37,722 bases of DNA from Adlercreutzia sp. ZJ473 (GCF_013185065.1 NZ_JAAVTO010000024.1:1-37722), one strand, 5' to 3'. Shown: positions 1-8,747, counted from the first letter of the stretch. Notes: generated by a model not told the origin, from the sequence alone. Made by a program: numbers and translations.

Positions 1-83
1 ACGAGGCAAGCGCGGGACGGGGGCGGCGCGGGCGCGGGCGCTGCCCGCCGGCGCCCCGCGCGACGCGCCCGCGTCCCGCTCCC

Positions 84-1814
84 CTACTTCCCGGCGCGCA
101 CCAGCTCCTCGGCCATCTCGCGCAGCTTGAACTTCTGCACCTTCATCGAGGGCGTCATGGGGAAGTCGTCCACGACGAACACGCGCTTGGGCACCTTGTA
201 GCGCGCGATGCGCGGGATGGCCCACTGACGCACGTCGTCCTCGGTGAGGTCCTCGTGCCCCAGGCGCGTGCGCACGAAGGCGCCCACGATCTCGCCGTAC
301 TTCGCGTCGGGGATGCCCACCACCTGCGCGTCGAGGATGCCGGGGTGCCCCAGCAGGAAGTTCTCGATCTCGAGCGGGTAGATGTTCTCGCCGCCGCGGA
401 TGATCATGTCCTTGATGCGCCCCGTCACGCGGTAGTAGCCGTCCTCGTCGACCATGCCGAGGTCGCCCGAGTGCAGGTATCCGTCCGCGTCGATGGCCTC
501 GGCCGTGGCCTCGGGCATCTTGTAATAGCCCTTCATGACGTTGTAGCCCTTGCAGCACAGCTCGCCCGGCTCGCCCACGCCGCAGACGTGCCCGTCGGAC
601 GGGTCGATCACGCGCACGTCGACCGGCGGGTGCGCGCGCCCGACCGTCTCGCACTTGTGCTCGATGTCGTCGTCGGCCGAGGTCTGCGTGAACACGGGGC
701 TCGTCTCGGTGAGGCCGTAGCAGATGGTGATCTCCCGCATGTACATCTTGTCCATGACCTCGCGCATCGTCTCGGGCGGGCAGGGGCTGCCCGCCATGAT
801 GCCCGTGCGCAGGCTCGTGAGGTCGAACGTGTCGAAGTCGGGGTGGTTGAGCTCGGCGATGAACATGGTGGGCACGCCGTAGACCGCCGTGGCGCGCTCC
901 TTGTGGATGGCCTGCAGCACGAGGCCCGCGTCGAAGTCCTCGACGATGACCATGGTGGAGCAGTGCGTGAGGTTCGCCATCACGCCGAGCACGCAGCCGA
1001 AGCAGTGGAAGAACGGCACGGGCAGGCACACGCGGTCGGCAGGTCCGAGCTTCTGACCCTCGCCGATGTAGAAGCCGTTGTTCAGGATGTTGCGGTGCGT
1101 GAGCATGACGCCCTTCGGGAAGCCCGTGGTGCCGGAGGTGTACTGCATCATGACGACGTCGTTGTTGTCGAACTGGTGCGCCGCCCACTCGAGCGAGCTG
1201 TCCGGGTAGTGCTGCCCCAGGAGCATGAGCTCGGGCACGCTGTAGAAGCCGCGGTGCTTCTCAGGCCCCATGTAGATGAGGTTCTCGAGGCAGGGGTACG
1301 TCTCGCTGCGCAGGAAGCCGCGCTGCTGCTCGAGCGACTCGGGCACCAGGCCGCGAATGATCTCGAGGTAGTCCACGTCGCGATAGGCGTCGATCACGCA
1401 CAGCGCCTTCATGTCGGACTGCTTGAGCACGTAGTCGAGCTCGTGGCTCTTGTACACGGGGTTCACCGTGACCATGACGATGCCCGCCTTCGCGGTGGCG
1501 TACATGAAGGTGAGCCAGTCGGGGATGTTGCGCGCCCACACGCCGAGGTGGTCGCCCGGCTTCATGCCGATGGCGATCAGGCCCTTGGCCAGGTTGTCGG
1601 TGCGCTCGTCGAAGTCCCGGTACGTCCAGCGCAGGTCGCGGTCGGGGTAGACCACGAACTCGTGGTCGGGGTCTATCGCCACCTGGTCGCGGAAGTAGTC
1701 GCCGATCGTCTTCTCGGAGTGGAGCGGGTAGTCCGGCGAGCCGGGAACGGGCGCGGGAGCGGGCGTGGGAACGGGAACGGGCACGGGAGCAGAAGCGGAG
1801 GCGGGAGTGGTCAT
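84..1814 (-). CDS. AMP-forming fatty-acyl-CoA ligase
   Basis: Activates a carboxylic acid, probably a fatty acid, to its CoA thioester through an acyl-adenylate; cytosolic. The 576-residue protein is full length for the ANL superfamily. The P-loop-like motif [11 protein letters not shown] lies near residue 225, the aromatic motif YGLTETSP follows, the hinge region [16 protein letters not shown] is near 460-475, and the catalytic lysine sits in KVQKFKL near 559. The first 25 residues are an odd Pro/Ala/Val run encoded by degenerate hexamers, ahead of the domain that begins at SEKTIGDYF. The ATG follows an AGGGGG ribosome site that shares bases with the TAG stop of the upstream regulator gene, so the two are probably co-transcribed and coupled. 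The substrate cannot be told from sequence. Confidence 0.92.
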   Translation of the reverse strand: MTTPASASAPVPVPVPTPAPAPVPGSPDYPLHSEKTIGDYFRDQVAIDPDHEFVVYPDRDLRWTYRDFDERTDNLAKGLIAIGMKPGDHLGVWARNIPDWLTFMYATAKAGIVMVTVNPVYKSHELDYVLKQSDMKALCVIDAYRDVDYLEIIRGLVPESLEQQRGFLRSETYPCLENLIYMGPEKHRGFYSVPELMLLGQHYPDSSLEWAAHQFDNNDVVMMQYTSGTTGFPKGVMLTHRNILNNGFYIGEGQKLGPADRVCLPVPFFHCFGCVLGVMANLTHCSTMVIVEDFDAGLVLQAIHKERATAVYGVPTMFIAELNHPDFDTFDLTSLRTGIMAGSPCPPETMREVMDKMYMREITICYGLTETSPVFTQTSADDDIEHKCETVGRAHPPVDVRVIDPSDGHVCGVGEPGELCCKGYNVMKGYYKMPEATAEAIDADGYLHSGDLGMVDEDGYYRVTGRIKDMIIRGGENIYPLEIENFLLGHPGILDAQVVGIPDAKYGEIVGAFVRTRLGHEDLTEDDVRQWAIPRIARYKVPKRVFVVDDFPMTPSMKVQKFKLREMAEELVRAGK

Positions 1815-1823
1815 GCGCGCCCC

Positions 1824-2405
1824 CTACAACGGAGTGTACACGACGGCCAGGAACTTCGCCTTCTGCCCCTCGTGGGCGCGGACCTGGTGCGGCACGATGG
1901 AGTCGTAGTAGATGCTCTCGCCGGGATGCAGCACGTAGACCTCGCGGCCGTACTCGATCTCGATGCAGCCCTCCATGCCGAACAGCCACTCCTCGCCCTC
2001 GTGCCCCACGAGCTCGTGGTCCATCTCGCCGCACGGGTCGACCGTGATGATGAAGGGGTCCATGTGGCGCGAGGGGCGGCCCGCCGCCAGGCTGAAGTAG
2101 CTCAAGTCCCCCGCGTCGCTCGCGGTCTGGAGGCTCCGGGTGAGCTCCACCTCGCGCATCTGCTCGGTCGAGATATAGGCCGGGCCGAACGCCTCGTCGT
2201 CGTCCATGAGCGTGCCGAGGCGCACGCCGAGCGCGCGCGTGATCTTGATGAGCGGCGCGAGCGACGCCGGCGCCGTGCCCGACTCCAGATCCTCGATCAC
2301 CGAGACGTCACAGCCGCAGCGGTCGGCCAGGTCCTGCGCGCTCAAGTGGTGCGCCGTGCGCAGCGTGACGATCTTGCGGCCGAGCTTGTTCTCCTCTTCA
2401 ACCAT
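1824..2405 (-). CDS. XRE-family regulator with C-terminal cupin domain
   Basis: Likely DNA-binding regulator that senses a small ligand. Residues about 8-60 form an XRE/Cro-type helix-turn-helix (ALRTAHHLSAQDLADRCG-like register followed by VIEDLESG), and residues about 120-190 form a cupin barrel (GEEWLFGMEG, PGESIYYDS, PHQV). Length is 193 residues from the ATG at 2405. I chose this start over the longer frame reaching 2516 because homologues begin just before the HTH, a GAGAGAGGG ribosome site lies upstream, and the added N-terminus is Arg-rich and unlike a protein start. The stop is 9 bp from the acyl-CoA ligase start, so it probably controls that gene and itself. Domain assignment is firm; ligand and target are inferred. 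Confidence 0.88.
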   Translation of the reverse strand: MVEEENKLGRKIVTLRTAHHLSAQDLADRCGCDVSVIEDLESGTAPASLAPLIKITRALGVRLGTLMDDDEAFGPAYISTEQMREVELTRSLQTASDAGDLSYFSLAAGRPSRHMDPFIITVDPCGEMDHELVGHEGEEWLFGMEGCIEIEYGREVYVLHPGESIYYDSIVPHQVRAHEGQKAKFLAVVYTPL

Positions 2406-2551
2406 GGGTGCCCTCTCTCTCCCTCGTGGTGCAGCTGTCATGCAGCAGGGCCGCCGCATCACGCCCGGCGTGGTGAGGCGGCCCTGCGTCCGCTTTCGTG
2501 TAGAGCGTATTATCACCCGAAACGAAGGCGATGGGGACGAGAATGCGGCAC

Positions 2552-2574
2552 AAAATGAGCGCCGAGGGCGCCCT
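2552..2574 (-). terminator. Possible intrinsic terminator after the symporter gene
   Basis: Reading the minus strand, a GC-rich stem (GGGCGCC pairing with GGCGCTC, loop CTC) is followed by ATTTTG, starting about 9 bp past the symporter stop. The uridine run is short, so efficiency is uncertain. Confidence 0.45.
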
Positions 2575-2582
2575 TCGCGCCC

Positions 2583-3914
2583 TTAGGCGGCGAGCTTCTG
2601 CTCCTTGCGCGCGTAGGAGCGCTTCTGGATCGCGTCGACGCTCTGGACCACCGCCGCGTCGCCCGTGATGTTCACCACGGTGCGCATCATGTCGAGGATG
2701 CGGTCGACGCCGGCCACGAGCGCGACGCCCTCCACCGGCAGGCCCACCGACTGGAGCACCATGGCGAGCATGATCATGCCGCTGCCGGGGACGCCCGCCG
2801 TGCCGATGGAGGCGAGCACCGCGGTGAGCACGATGGTGAACTGCTGGCCGATCGTGAGGTCGATGCCGAACACCTGCGCGATGAAGATGGCGCAGACGCC
2901 CTGGTAGATGGCCGTGCCGTCCATGTTGATGGTGGCGCCGAGCGGCAGCACGAACGAGGCCACCTCGTCAGACGCGCCCATCTTCTTGGCACACTCGAGG
3001 TTGAGCGGCAGCACGCCGACCGAGGAGGCCGACGCGAAGGCGAAGCCCATGGCGGGCGCCTGGTTCTTGAGGAACTTCAAGGGGCTCATGCGCGCGAACA
3101 GCTTCACGATGCCCGAGTACACGAGCGCGATCTGGCAGATCATGGCCACGTAGGCCACCACCACGAGCCACAGGAGCGGCGCCAGGACCTCCGGCCCGTT
3201 GTTCGCGATGACGGGCGTGATGAGGCCGAACACGCCGAACGGGGCGATCATGATGATGCCGTGCATCACCTTGATGCACACGTCCGACATCGCGTTGGTG
3301 AACTCCACCACGATGGCGGCCTTCTTGCCCGCCGCGATGATGCCGAAGCCGAACACGAGCGCGATCACGATGACCTGCAGCATCGTGGCGTCGGCCATGG
3401 GCTGCACGAAGTTCGACGGGAAGATGTTCACGATGGTGTCGATGAACGACGGGGCCTCCTTGGCCTCGTAGACGAGGTCCTCGGCCGGCAGGATGTAGCC
3501 CGCGCCGACGTTCATCACGTTGGCGAAGATCAGGCCGAGCGTCACGGCGAACGCCGTGGTCGTGAGGTAGAACACGATGGTCTTGCCGCCGATGGCGCCG
3601 ACCTTCTTCACGTCCTCGAGCGACACCACGCCCGCGATGATCGAGAAGAGCACGAGCGGCACGACGATCATCTTGATGAGGTTGAGGAATATGGTGCCGA
3701 GCGGCTTGATGTAGGTGTCCGCGATCTCCGGCGTCCCCTGCAGCGCCAGGCCCGCCGCGACGCCGAGCGCGAGCGCAATGAAGATCCACGTGGTGAGCGA
3801 GAGCCGCTTGAACCACGGCTTCTTCGGCTCGTCTGCGACGGCGGCGCCGTCGGCGGGCGACGCCGACGGCGCGCTTTGCGCTTTCCCGGCGCGCGCCTCC
3901 TTGTCGTCAGTCAT
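2583..3914 (-). CDS. Dicarboxylate/amino acid:cation symporter (DAACS family)
   Basis: Membrane transporter of the glutamate/aspartate/dicarboxylate:Na+ (or H+) symporter family. The 443-residue length fits the GltP/DctA/GltPh group. Diagnostic motifs are visible: a serine-rich hairpin-1 region (FASASSVGVLPL), NMDGT near residue 330, hairpin 2 AGVPGSG near 373, and the last substrate helix DRILDMMRTVVNITGD near 405-420, which supplies the Asp/Arg/Asn ligands for acidic substrates. The N-terminal ~35 residues are polar and Ala-rich (cytoplasmic). It has its own short upstream region with a hairpin plus T-run and an embedded TATAAT. Family is certain; aspartate, glutamate, fumarate or succinate cannot be separated by eye. 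Confidence 0.92.
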   Translation of the reverse strand: MTDDKEARAGKAQSAPSASPADGAAVADEPKKPWFKRLSLTTWIFIALALGVAAGLALQGTPEIADTYIKPLGTIFLNLIKMIVVPLVLFSIIAGVVSLEDVKKVGAIGGKTIVFYLTTTAFAVTLGLIFANVMNVGAGYILPAEDLVYEAKEAPSFIDTIVNIFPSNFVQPMADATMLQVIVIALVFGFGIIAAGKKAAIVVEFTNAMSDVCIKVMHGIIMIAPFGVFGLITPVIANNGPEVLAPLLWLVVVAYVAMICQIALVYSGIVKLFARMSPLKFLKNQAPAMGFAFASASSVGVLPLNLECAKKMGASDEVASFVLPLGATINMDGTAIYQGVCAIFIAQVFGIDLTIGQQFTIVLTAVLASIGTAGVPGSGMIMLAMVLQSVGLPVEGVALVAGVDRILDMMRTVVNITGDAAVVQSVDAIQKRSYARKEQKLAA

Positions 3915-3940
3915 GAGGCTTACCCTTCCCTTCTATACAT

Positions 3941-3980
3941 AAAAAATGGCGAAGCTCCACAAAAGAGCTTCGCCATTATA
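3941..3980 (-). terminator. Intrinsic terminator overlapping a putative symporter promoter
   Basis: On the minus strand a perfect 13-bp stem (arms 3965-3977 and 3945-3957, 7-nt loop) is followed by six T residues, which would stop transcripts arriving from leuA. The outer end of the 5' arm contains TATAAT (3980-3975), a good -10 box for a promoter starting near 3968, inside the hairpin. Transcripts from that promoter would lack the 5' arm and escape termination. No good -35 is visible, so the promoter half is inference. Confidence 0.7.
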
Positions 3981-4055
3981 GGGTATTTCCCCCATCCGCA
4001 CCCCAAAACCAGACGACGAATGCGGCTAACGGACAACGTCCCCGTGGGAGGTAAA

Positions 4056-4209
4056 AAGTCAGCGAGGGTTCTTGCGGTGCCTGAGATAGCCCCGCCGCAG
4101 GGCCAAGTGGGCTCCGCCCACGCCGAGCCCTGCACAAGGGGCTAGGTCAGGCACCGCAAGAAGCCGCAGCGTCGAGCAGTTCCGTTCGTCCCGTCAGGGC
4201 GAACGGAAC
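4056..4209 (-). ncRNA. Structured repeat element, copy A (two hairpins, conserved linkers)
   Basis: Lies 4 bp after the leuA stop. In minus-strand order it has: a hairpin with arms 4200-4209/4179-4188 plus an inner CCC/GGG helix closing a TGAC tetraloop; a 4-nt spacer; CGACGCTGCGG (4174-4164); a long rod with 16-bp outer arms (4162-4147 and 4084-4069) and three further nested helices; and CCCTCGCTGACTT (4068-4056), followed by a short T-run. Copy B at 26149-26295 repeats the unpaired segments exactly but has different, still complementary arms. RNA versus DNA function is not known. It could simply be a terminator for leuA, but conservation of the linkers argues for more. Confidence 0.6.
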
Positions 4210-4212
4210 AGA

Positions 4213-5733
4213 TTAGCGCTTCTCGGAGAGCAGGCGGTTCAGGGCGTTGAGGTACGCCTTCGTGGACGACACGATGATGTCGCCGTCGGCGCCGCGCCCG
4301 GTGTACACCTCGCCGTTGCCGGCCTTCACGCGCACGGTCACCTCGCCGAGGGCGTCGATGCCGCGCGTGACGGACTGCACGGAGAACTCGGTGAGGTCGT
4401 TGTCTACCTTGATGATCTGGTTCACGGCCTTGTACACCGCGTCGACCGGGCCGGTGCCGTAGGCGCACACGGTGATCGGCTCGCCCTCGGGGTTCGCGAG
4501 CGTGAGCGTGGCCGTGGGCGTGAGCGGGAAGCCGCAGCTGATCTGGACGCTCTCGAGCGTGTAGAGCGCGCTCTCCTCGCGGTCGCGCTCGTTCACGAGG
4601 CTCTCGAGGTCCTCGTCGTAGACCTCCTTCTTCTTGTCGGCCAGGTTGAGGAACGCCTCGTACACCTGGTCGAGCTGCTCGCCCTCGAACTCGTAGCCGA
4701 GCTCCTCGAGGCGGTGCTTCAGGGCCGCGTGCCCGCTGCGCGCCGTGAGCACGATCTGGCTCGAGCCTGCGCCGACGTCGGCCGGGTCGATGATCTCGTA
4801 GGTGTCGCGCTTCTTCAGCACGCCGTCCTGGTGGATGCCCGAGGAGTGCGCGAAGGCGTTCGCGCCGACGATGGCCTTGTTGGCCTGCACGTTCATGCCG
4901 GTGATGGAGCTCACGAGGCGGCTCGCCTTGATGAACTCGCGGGTGTTGATGTCGGTGTGCGCGTCAAGCTCGGCCTCGTGCATGCGGATGGCCATGACCA
5001 CTTCCTCCATGGCCGTGTTGCCCGCGCGCTCGCCGAGGCCGTTGACGGTGCACTCGACCTGCGTGGCGCCGTTCTTCACGCCGGCCATGGCGAGCGCCGT
5101 GGCCATGCCGAGGTCGTTGTGGCAGTGGACCGACACGGTGACGTTCTCGATGCCGCGCACGTTGTCCATGAGGTACTTGATGCGCTGGCCGAACTCCTCG
5201 GGCAGCGAGTAGCCCGTGGTGTCGGGGATGTTCACAACCGTGGCGCCCGCGTCGACGACCGCCTGGATGACCTTGACGAGGAAGTCGTAGTCGGACCTTC
5301 CCGCGTCCTCGGCGTAGAACTGCACGTCGCTCACGTACTTCTTCGCGTAGGACACCGCGTGCACGGCGCGCTCGATGCACTGGTCCTCGGTGATGCGCAG
5401 CTTGTCGCGCATGTGCGAGGGCGACACGCCGATGCCGGTGTGGATGCGGGGGCGCTTGGCGTACTTGAGGGCGTCGGCCGCCACGTCGATGTCCTTCTCG
5501 ATGGCGCGCGTGAGGCCGGCCACCGTGGCGTCCTCGCCCGCGAGCTCGGCGATGCGGCGCACGCTCTCGAAGTCACCTGGGCTCGATATGGGGAAACCCG
5601 CCTCGATGACATCCACGTTCAACCGCAGCAGCTGGCGGGCGATGACGAGCTTCTCCTCCGTGTTCATGGAAGCGCCCGGCGACTGCTCGCCGTCGCGCAA
5701 GGTGGTGTCAAAGATGTTGATCTTGCGGGTCAT
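4213..5733 (-). CDS. leuA: 2-isopropylmalate synthase
   Basis: First committed step of leucine synthesis: condenses acetyl-CoA with 2-oxoisovalerate to 2-isopropylmalate; cytosolic. The 506-residue length matches the short bacterial LeuA type. It opens with [16 protein letters not shown] (HMGL-like TIM barrel with the metal and substrate Asp/Arg), carries the metal ligands HCHND near residue 203 and NGLGERAGN shortly after, and ends in the regulatory domain (residues about 360-500) that binds leucine in the family. The start at 5733 has GAAGGAACC just upstream. It receives its keto-acid substrate from the ilvDBNC operon 12 kb away. A serA terminator and a TATCAT/palindrome region lie upstream, so it is probably its own transcription unit. 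Confidence 0.96.
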   Translation of the reverse strand: MTRKINIFDTTLRDGEQSPGASMNTEEKLVIARQLLRLNVDVIEAGFPISSPGDFESVRRIAELAGEDATVAGLTRAIEKDIDVAADALKYAKRPRIHTGIGVSPSHMRDKLRITEDQCIERAVHAVSYAKKYVSDVQFYAEDAGRSDYDFLVKVIQAVVDAGATVVNIPDTTGYSLPEEFGQRIKYLMDNVRGIENVTVSVHCHNDLGMATALAMAGVKNGATQVECTVNGLGERAGNTAMEEVVMAIRMHEAELDAHTDINTREFIKASRLVSSITGMNVQANKAIVGANAFAHSSGIHQDGVLKKRDTYEIIDPADVGAGSSQIVLTARSGHAALKHRLEELGYEFEGEQLDQVYEAFLNLADKKKEVYDEDLESLVNERDREESALYTLESVQISCGFPLTPTATLTLANPEGEPITVCAYGTGPVDAVYKAVNQIIKVDNDLTEFSVQSVTRGIDALGEVTVRVKAGNGEVYTGRGADGDIIVSSTKAYLNALNRLLSEKR

Positions 5734-5759
5734 GGTTCCTTCTTTCCTGTCTTACCTCG

Positions 5760-5786
5760 TGCGGTTAACCGCATTTGCACATGATA
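5760..5786 (-). promoter_or_regulatory. Putative leuA promoter with palindromic operator
   Basis: On the minus strand TATCAT (5786-5781) can serve as a -10 box. It is followed by the perfect 14-bp palindrome TGCGGTTAACCGCA (5773-5760), which would sit over the start site. Such a placement suits a repressor site or a 5' RNA hairpin. The -35 (TGGAAA) is weak and falls within the serA terminator. No regulator is identified. Confidence 0.4.
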
Positions 5787-5788
5787 GC

Positions 5789-5814
5789 AAAAGGGGGCCG
5801 TCTTTCCAGCCCCC
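5789..5814 (-). terminator. Intrinsic terminator after serA
   Basis: Minus-strand stem GGGGGC/GCCCCC (5814-5809 with 5798-5793), 10-nt loop, followed by TTTT. It begins about 40 bp past the serA stop and separates serA from leuA. Confidence 0.75.
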
Positions 5815-5856
5815 TCTCGCTTCGTCACATGGTATCCAGCTGCCGAGAACCGCGAC

Positions 5857-7434
5857 CTACAGCGTGAGCGCCCAGAGGTTCTTCAGGTCGATGGCCGCGC
5901 GCAGCTCGTCGAGCACCTCCGCGCTCACCTCGCCCTCCACGTTCATGTACACGAGCGCGCACTGCTCGGCGGGCTTGGTGCCGATCTGCATGGTGGTGAT
6001 GTTGACGCCCGCCGCGCCGAGGATGGTGCCGATGGTGCCGATGCGGCCCGGCGCGTCGACGTACTCGAAGATGAGCGAGTGCTTCGCGGGCGCCATGTCG
6101 ATCTTGTACTCCATGATGGAGGCGATGCGCGCAGCCTGGTCGATGCCGAAGAGCGTCGACGAGATCTCCACGCCGTCAGCGACGACGCGCACCGCGGAGG
6201 CGTACTCCTGCGCGTCGGACACGCCCGCGGTCTGCACGGAGATGCCGTGGCGTGCGGCCACCGAGTCGACGTTCGAGGAGGTGACCGTGCTCAGGCGGCG
6301 GTACGTGAGGATGCCGTCGAGCACGCCCGCCACGAGCATCTCGGGGTCGGCGTCGGCGATGGTGCCCGCGAGCTCGACGCGCAGCGACTTCGGGATGTTG
6401 CCGAGCACCTGCGCGATGACGCGGCCCATCATCTTGCACGCCGGCACGTAGGGGCCGAGGGCGTCGAGCACCTCGGGCGGCAGCGGCGACACGTTGATGG
6501 CCGTGGGGACGATGGAGCCCTCCAGGCCCGCCCACACGTAGTTGGCGATCTGGACGCCCGCGCGCACCTGCGCCTCGCGCGTGACGGCGGCGATGTGCGG
6601 GGTGAGCAGCGCGTTGTCGAACTCGTGCAGCGGGCCCTCCGTGCAGGGCTCCTCCTCGTACACGTCGATGCCCACGGCCGCGATCTTGCCTGCGGCCACG
6701 AAGTCGGCCAGCGAGTCGGGCTGGTAGATGCCGCCGCGCGCCGCGTTCACCAGGATGACGCCGTCCTTCATGGCGGCGTACTCCTCGGGGCCGAACATGC
6801 CGATGGTGTCGGCGGTCTTGGGCAGGTGCACCGTGATGAAGTCGGCCTGGGTCACCACCTCGCTCACCGAGTCGTACAGCGTCACGCCGAGCTGCTCGGC
6901 GCGCTCGGGGCTGCAGTACGGGTCGTGGCCGATGAGGCGCATGCCGAAGGCGCAGGCGCGCTCGGCCACGAGGCCGCCGATGCGGCCGAGGCCGAAGATG
7001 GCGAGCGTCTTGCCGTAGAGCTCGGTGCCCACGAACTCCGTGCGCACCCACTGGCCTGCGTGCATGGAGGCGTTGGCCTGCGGGATCTTGCGCGCGGCGG
7101 CGAGCATGAGCGCCATGGTGTGCTCGGCGGCGCTCACGATGTTGGAGGTGGGCGCGTTGCACACGATGATGCCGGCCTCGGTGGCCGCCTCGATGTCGAT
7201 GTTGTCGACCGTCACGCCGGCGCGCCCGATCACCTTGAGGTTCTCGGCGGCCTTTATCAGCGACGGCGTCACGAAGGTCTGAGAGCGCACGATGAGCGCC
7301 TCGTACGGCGGTATCACCTCGATGAGCTGCTCGGGCGTGAGGTCGAGCTTCACGTCAACCTGGTAGCCGCGCTTCTGCAGCGCCTCGATGCCCTCTTCGG
7401 CGATCTTCTCCGTAACCAGAATCTTCTTCGTCAT
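5857..7434 (-). CDS. serA: D-3-phosphoglycerate dehydrogenase with ASB and ACT domains
   Basis: Oxidises 3-phosphoglycerate to 3-phosphohydroxypyruvate with NAD+, the first step of serine synthesis; cytosolic. The 525-residue protein is the long actinobacterial type: substrate/NAD domain (residues about 1-315) with the Rossmann motif GLGRIGG near 148, VNAARGG near 230 and the catalytic His in TPHIAAVT near 280, then the ASB domain, then a C-terminal ACT domain (about 455-525) that in the family binds serine for feedback control. I take the ATG at 7434 (MTKKILVTEK), preceded by GATGGGGAC, rather than the longer frame at 7449. The partner serC is 3.4 kb away beyond the Fic/toxin block. Confidence 0.96.
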   Translation of the reverse strand: MTKKILVTEKIAEEGIEALQKRGYQVDVKLDLTPEQLIEVIPPYEALIVRSQTFVTPSLIKAAENLKVIGRAGVTVDNIDIEAATEAGIIVCNAPTSNIVSAAEHTMALMLAAARKIPQANASMHAGQWVRTEFVGTELYGKTLAIFGLGRIGGLVAERACAFGMRLIGHDPYCSPERAEQLGVTLYDSVSEVVTQADFITVHLPKTADTIGMFGPEEYAAMKDGVILVNAARGGIYQPDSLADFVAAGKIAAVGIDVYEEEPCTEGPLHEFDNALLTPHIAAVTREAQVRAGVQIANYVWAGLEGSIVPTAINVSPLPPEVLDALGPYVPACKMMGRVIAQVLGNIPKSLRVELAGTIADADPEMLVAGVLDGILTYRRLSTVTSSNVDSVAARHGISVQTAGVSDAQEYASAVRVVADGVEISSTLFGIDQAARIASIMEYKIDMAPAKHSLIFEYVDAPGRIGTIGTILGAAGVNITTMQIGTKPAEQCALVYMNVEGEVSAEVLDELRAAIDLKNLWALTL

Positions 7435-7506
7435 GTGAGTCCCCATCATGTATGGCCGGCGAATCCGCGTGCGCCGCCAGGCGCGCGCCGCGCACGCAAC
7501 GTACGC

Positions 7507-7543
7507 GTGCGCTCACGCAGCAGTGTAGGCGAGGTGCGCTCAC
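7507..7543 (-). promoter_or_regulatory. Paired direct repeats around a possible serA -10 box
   Basis: GTGCGCTCAC occurs twice (7507-7516 and 7534-7543), 27 bp apart, on either side of TACACT (minus strand 7527-7522), a possible serA -10 about 90 bp before the start codon. The second copy is also part of AGGTG-CGCT-CACCT. The rest of 7435-7690 is GC-rich with no gene that I can support. Function as an operator is inferred. Confidence 0.3.
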
Positions 7544-7694
7544 CTGCGGCTAAGCAAGCGCCCAGGAATCGGCGGGCGAGCCGGAAAACGCGCGCGAGGA
7601 GCAGCAGGCGCACGCCAGGCAAGAAGAAAGCCGCTCAGCCCGAGCCTTGGCTCGCACCTCGATCCGCAAGCCCGATCGCACAGCCCGAGCGACT

Positions 7695-7774
7695 TTATAC
7701 CGCCAATGGCGGTATAATCGTGGCGGTAATCAAAGATGCGAGAGCGCCGCGCTGGCGCTGTATTGCCGATAGCG
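7695..7774 (+). promoter_or_regulatory. Promoter and palindromic operators upstream of the first Fic gene
   Basis: A 23-bp palindrome (7695-7717: 10-bp arms around AAT, TTATACCGCC/GGCGGTATAA) runs into a perfect -10 box, TATAAT (7713-7718). A further GGCGGTAAT follows. At 7761-7774 stands TATTGCCGATAGCG, identical over 14 nt to the left part of the palindrome before the second Fic gene. The -35 is poor, which fits an activator-dependent or tightly operator-controlled promoter, but that is inference. Confidence 0.5.
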
Positions 7775-7790
7775 ACGTAAAGGAGGGGCT

Positions 7791-8747
7791 GTGCCTTACG
7801 AGCCGCCGTTCAACCGCAACGACCGCATCGCCCACCTCTGCATGGAGGTCGCAGAGCTCGTCGGCATGGTCTCCCCTCAGGCCGACCTCGCAGCAAGTCC
7901 CATGCTCCACCGCGAGCTGAGAATCAAGACCATCCACTCCTCGCTGCTCATCGAGGGAAACAGCCTCACCGAGGAAGCCGTGACGGCCATTCTCGACGGA
8001 AGGCGCGTGCTCGGCAGCGCCCGCGACATCCGGGAAGTCGAGAATGCCAAGCGGGCGTACGACCTCATCCCCGAGCTTGACCCCTATTCGCTTGAGGACC
8101 TGCTCAAGGCCCACCGCGTCATGATGGAGGGCCTCGTCGCCGAGGCGGGGCGCTTCCGCTCCGGCAACGTCGGCGTCTTCGACGGCGACAGGCTCATCCA
8201 CGCCGGCACGCCAGCCGCCTACGTGCCCGAGGTCATGGCCGACATCTTCAGCTGGCTGGAGGCAACCGACATGCACCCGCTGCTCGCCTCATGCGTGTTC
8301 CACTTCGAGTTTGAGTTCGCTCACCCCTTCGCGGACGGCAACGGACGCGTCGGCCGGCTCTGGCACACGCTCCTCCTCTCGCGGTGGCGTCCCGTGCTGG
8401 CTTGGCTGCCCGTGGAGAGCACGATCAGACAGCGGCAAGCGGGATACTATGCCGCCCTCGCGAAATCCGACGCAGCGGGGTCGAGCGAAGCGTTCGTCGA
8501 GTTCATGCTGGAAGCAATACGCGACTCGCTCCGCCCCTTCGCCGCCCCGCAAAGCTCGCGCGAGCTCAACCTCGAGAGCGCGCTCGCCTACTTCCGCGCG
8601 TATCCCGCAGGCAGCGTCTCCGCCCTCGCCGAAAAGCTCGGCTGCTCCAAGCGCAGCGCCGAGCGCCTGGTGGCGGAGCTGAAGAGGGACGGCCGCCTCA
8701 TCAGGGAAGGCAGCACCCGGTCAGGCACCTGGAGAGTTCGCCCGTAA
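7791..8747 (+). CDS. Fic-domain protein with C-terminal winged helix
   Basis: Probable AMP-transferase (or related nucleotidyl-transferase) of the Fic family; cytosolic. The catalytic loop HPFADGNGRVGR is intact near residue 177. An inhibitory-helix motif of the (S/T)xxxE(G/N) type is visible in SSLLIEGN near residue 50, marking a class II self-inhibited enzyme. Residues about 268-315 resemble a winged helix-turn-helix (VSALAEKLGCSKRSAERLVAEL), so it may bind DNA and control its own promoter. GTG start at 7791 with AGGAGG four bases upstream; 318 residues. It opens the Fic/antitoxin/toxin/Fic block. Its target is unknown. Length and HTH fit the Fic/DOC regulators often annotated as filamentation proteins. 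Confidence 0.9.
   Translation: MPYEPPFNRNDRIAHLCMEVAELVGMVSPQADLAASPMLHRELRIKTIHSSLLIEGNSLTEEAVTAILDGRRVLGSARDIREVENAKRAYDLIPELDPYSLEDLLKAHRVMMEGLVAEAGRFRSGNVGVFDGDRLIHAGTPAAYVPEVMADIFSWLEATDMHPLLASCVFHFEFEFAHPFADGNGRVGRLWHTLLLSRWRPVLAWLPVESTIRQRQAGYYAALAKSDAAGSSEAFVEFMLEAIRDSLRPFAAPQSSRELNLESALAYFRAYPAGSVSALAEKLGCSKRSAERLVAELKRDGRLIREGSTRSGTWRVRP

Noticed and set aside
1-83. GC hairpin after the first ligase gene (GCGGGC/GCCCGC near 34-48)
   Set aside because: No U-run, and sequence this GC-rich forms such stems by chance; not called as a terminator.
1261-2034. Arg-rich minus-strand frame within the ligase and regulator genes
   Set aside because: Out-of-frame reading of two clearly coding genes; no domain resemblance.
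255-2558. Very long open frame on the plus strand opposite the ligase and regulator genes
   Set aside because: It is antisense to well-recognised proteins and has the Arg/Val/His/Ala composition of a GC-rich shadow frame. Similar long frames opposite leuA, serA, ilvB, ilvD, prfA and thrS were dropped for the same reason.
4056-4209. Integron attC site
   Set aside because: The hairpin form is suggestive, but the conserved GTTRRRY/RYYYAAC ends and a cassette or integrase are absent.
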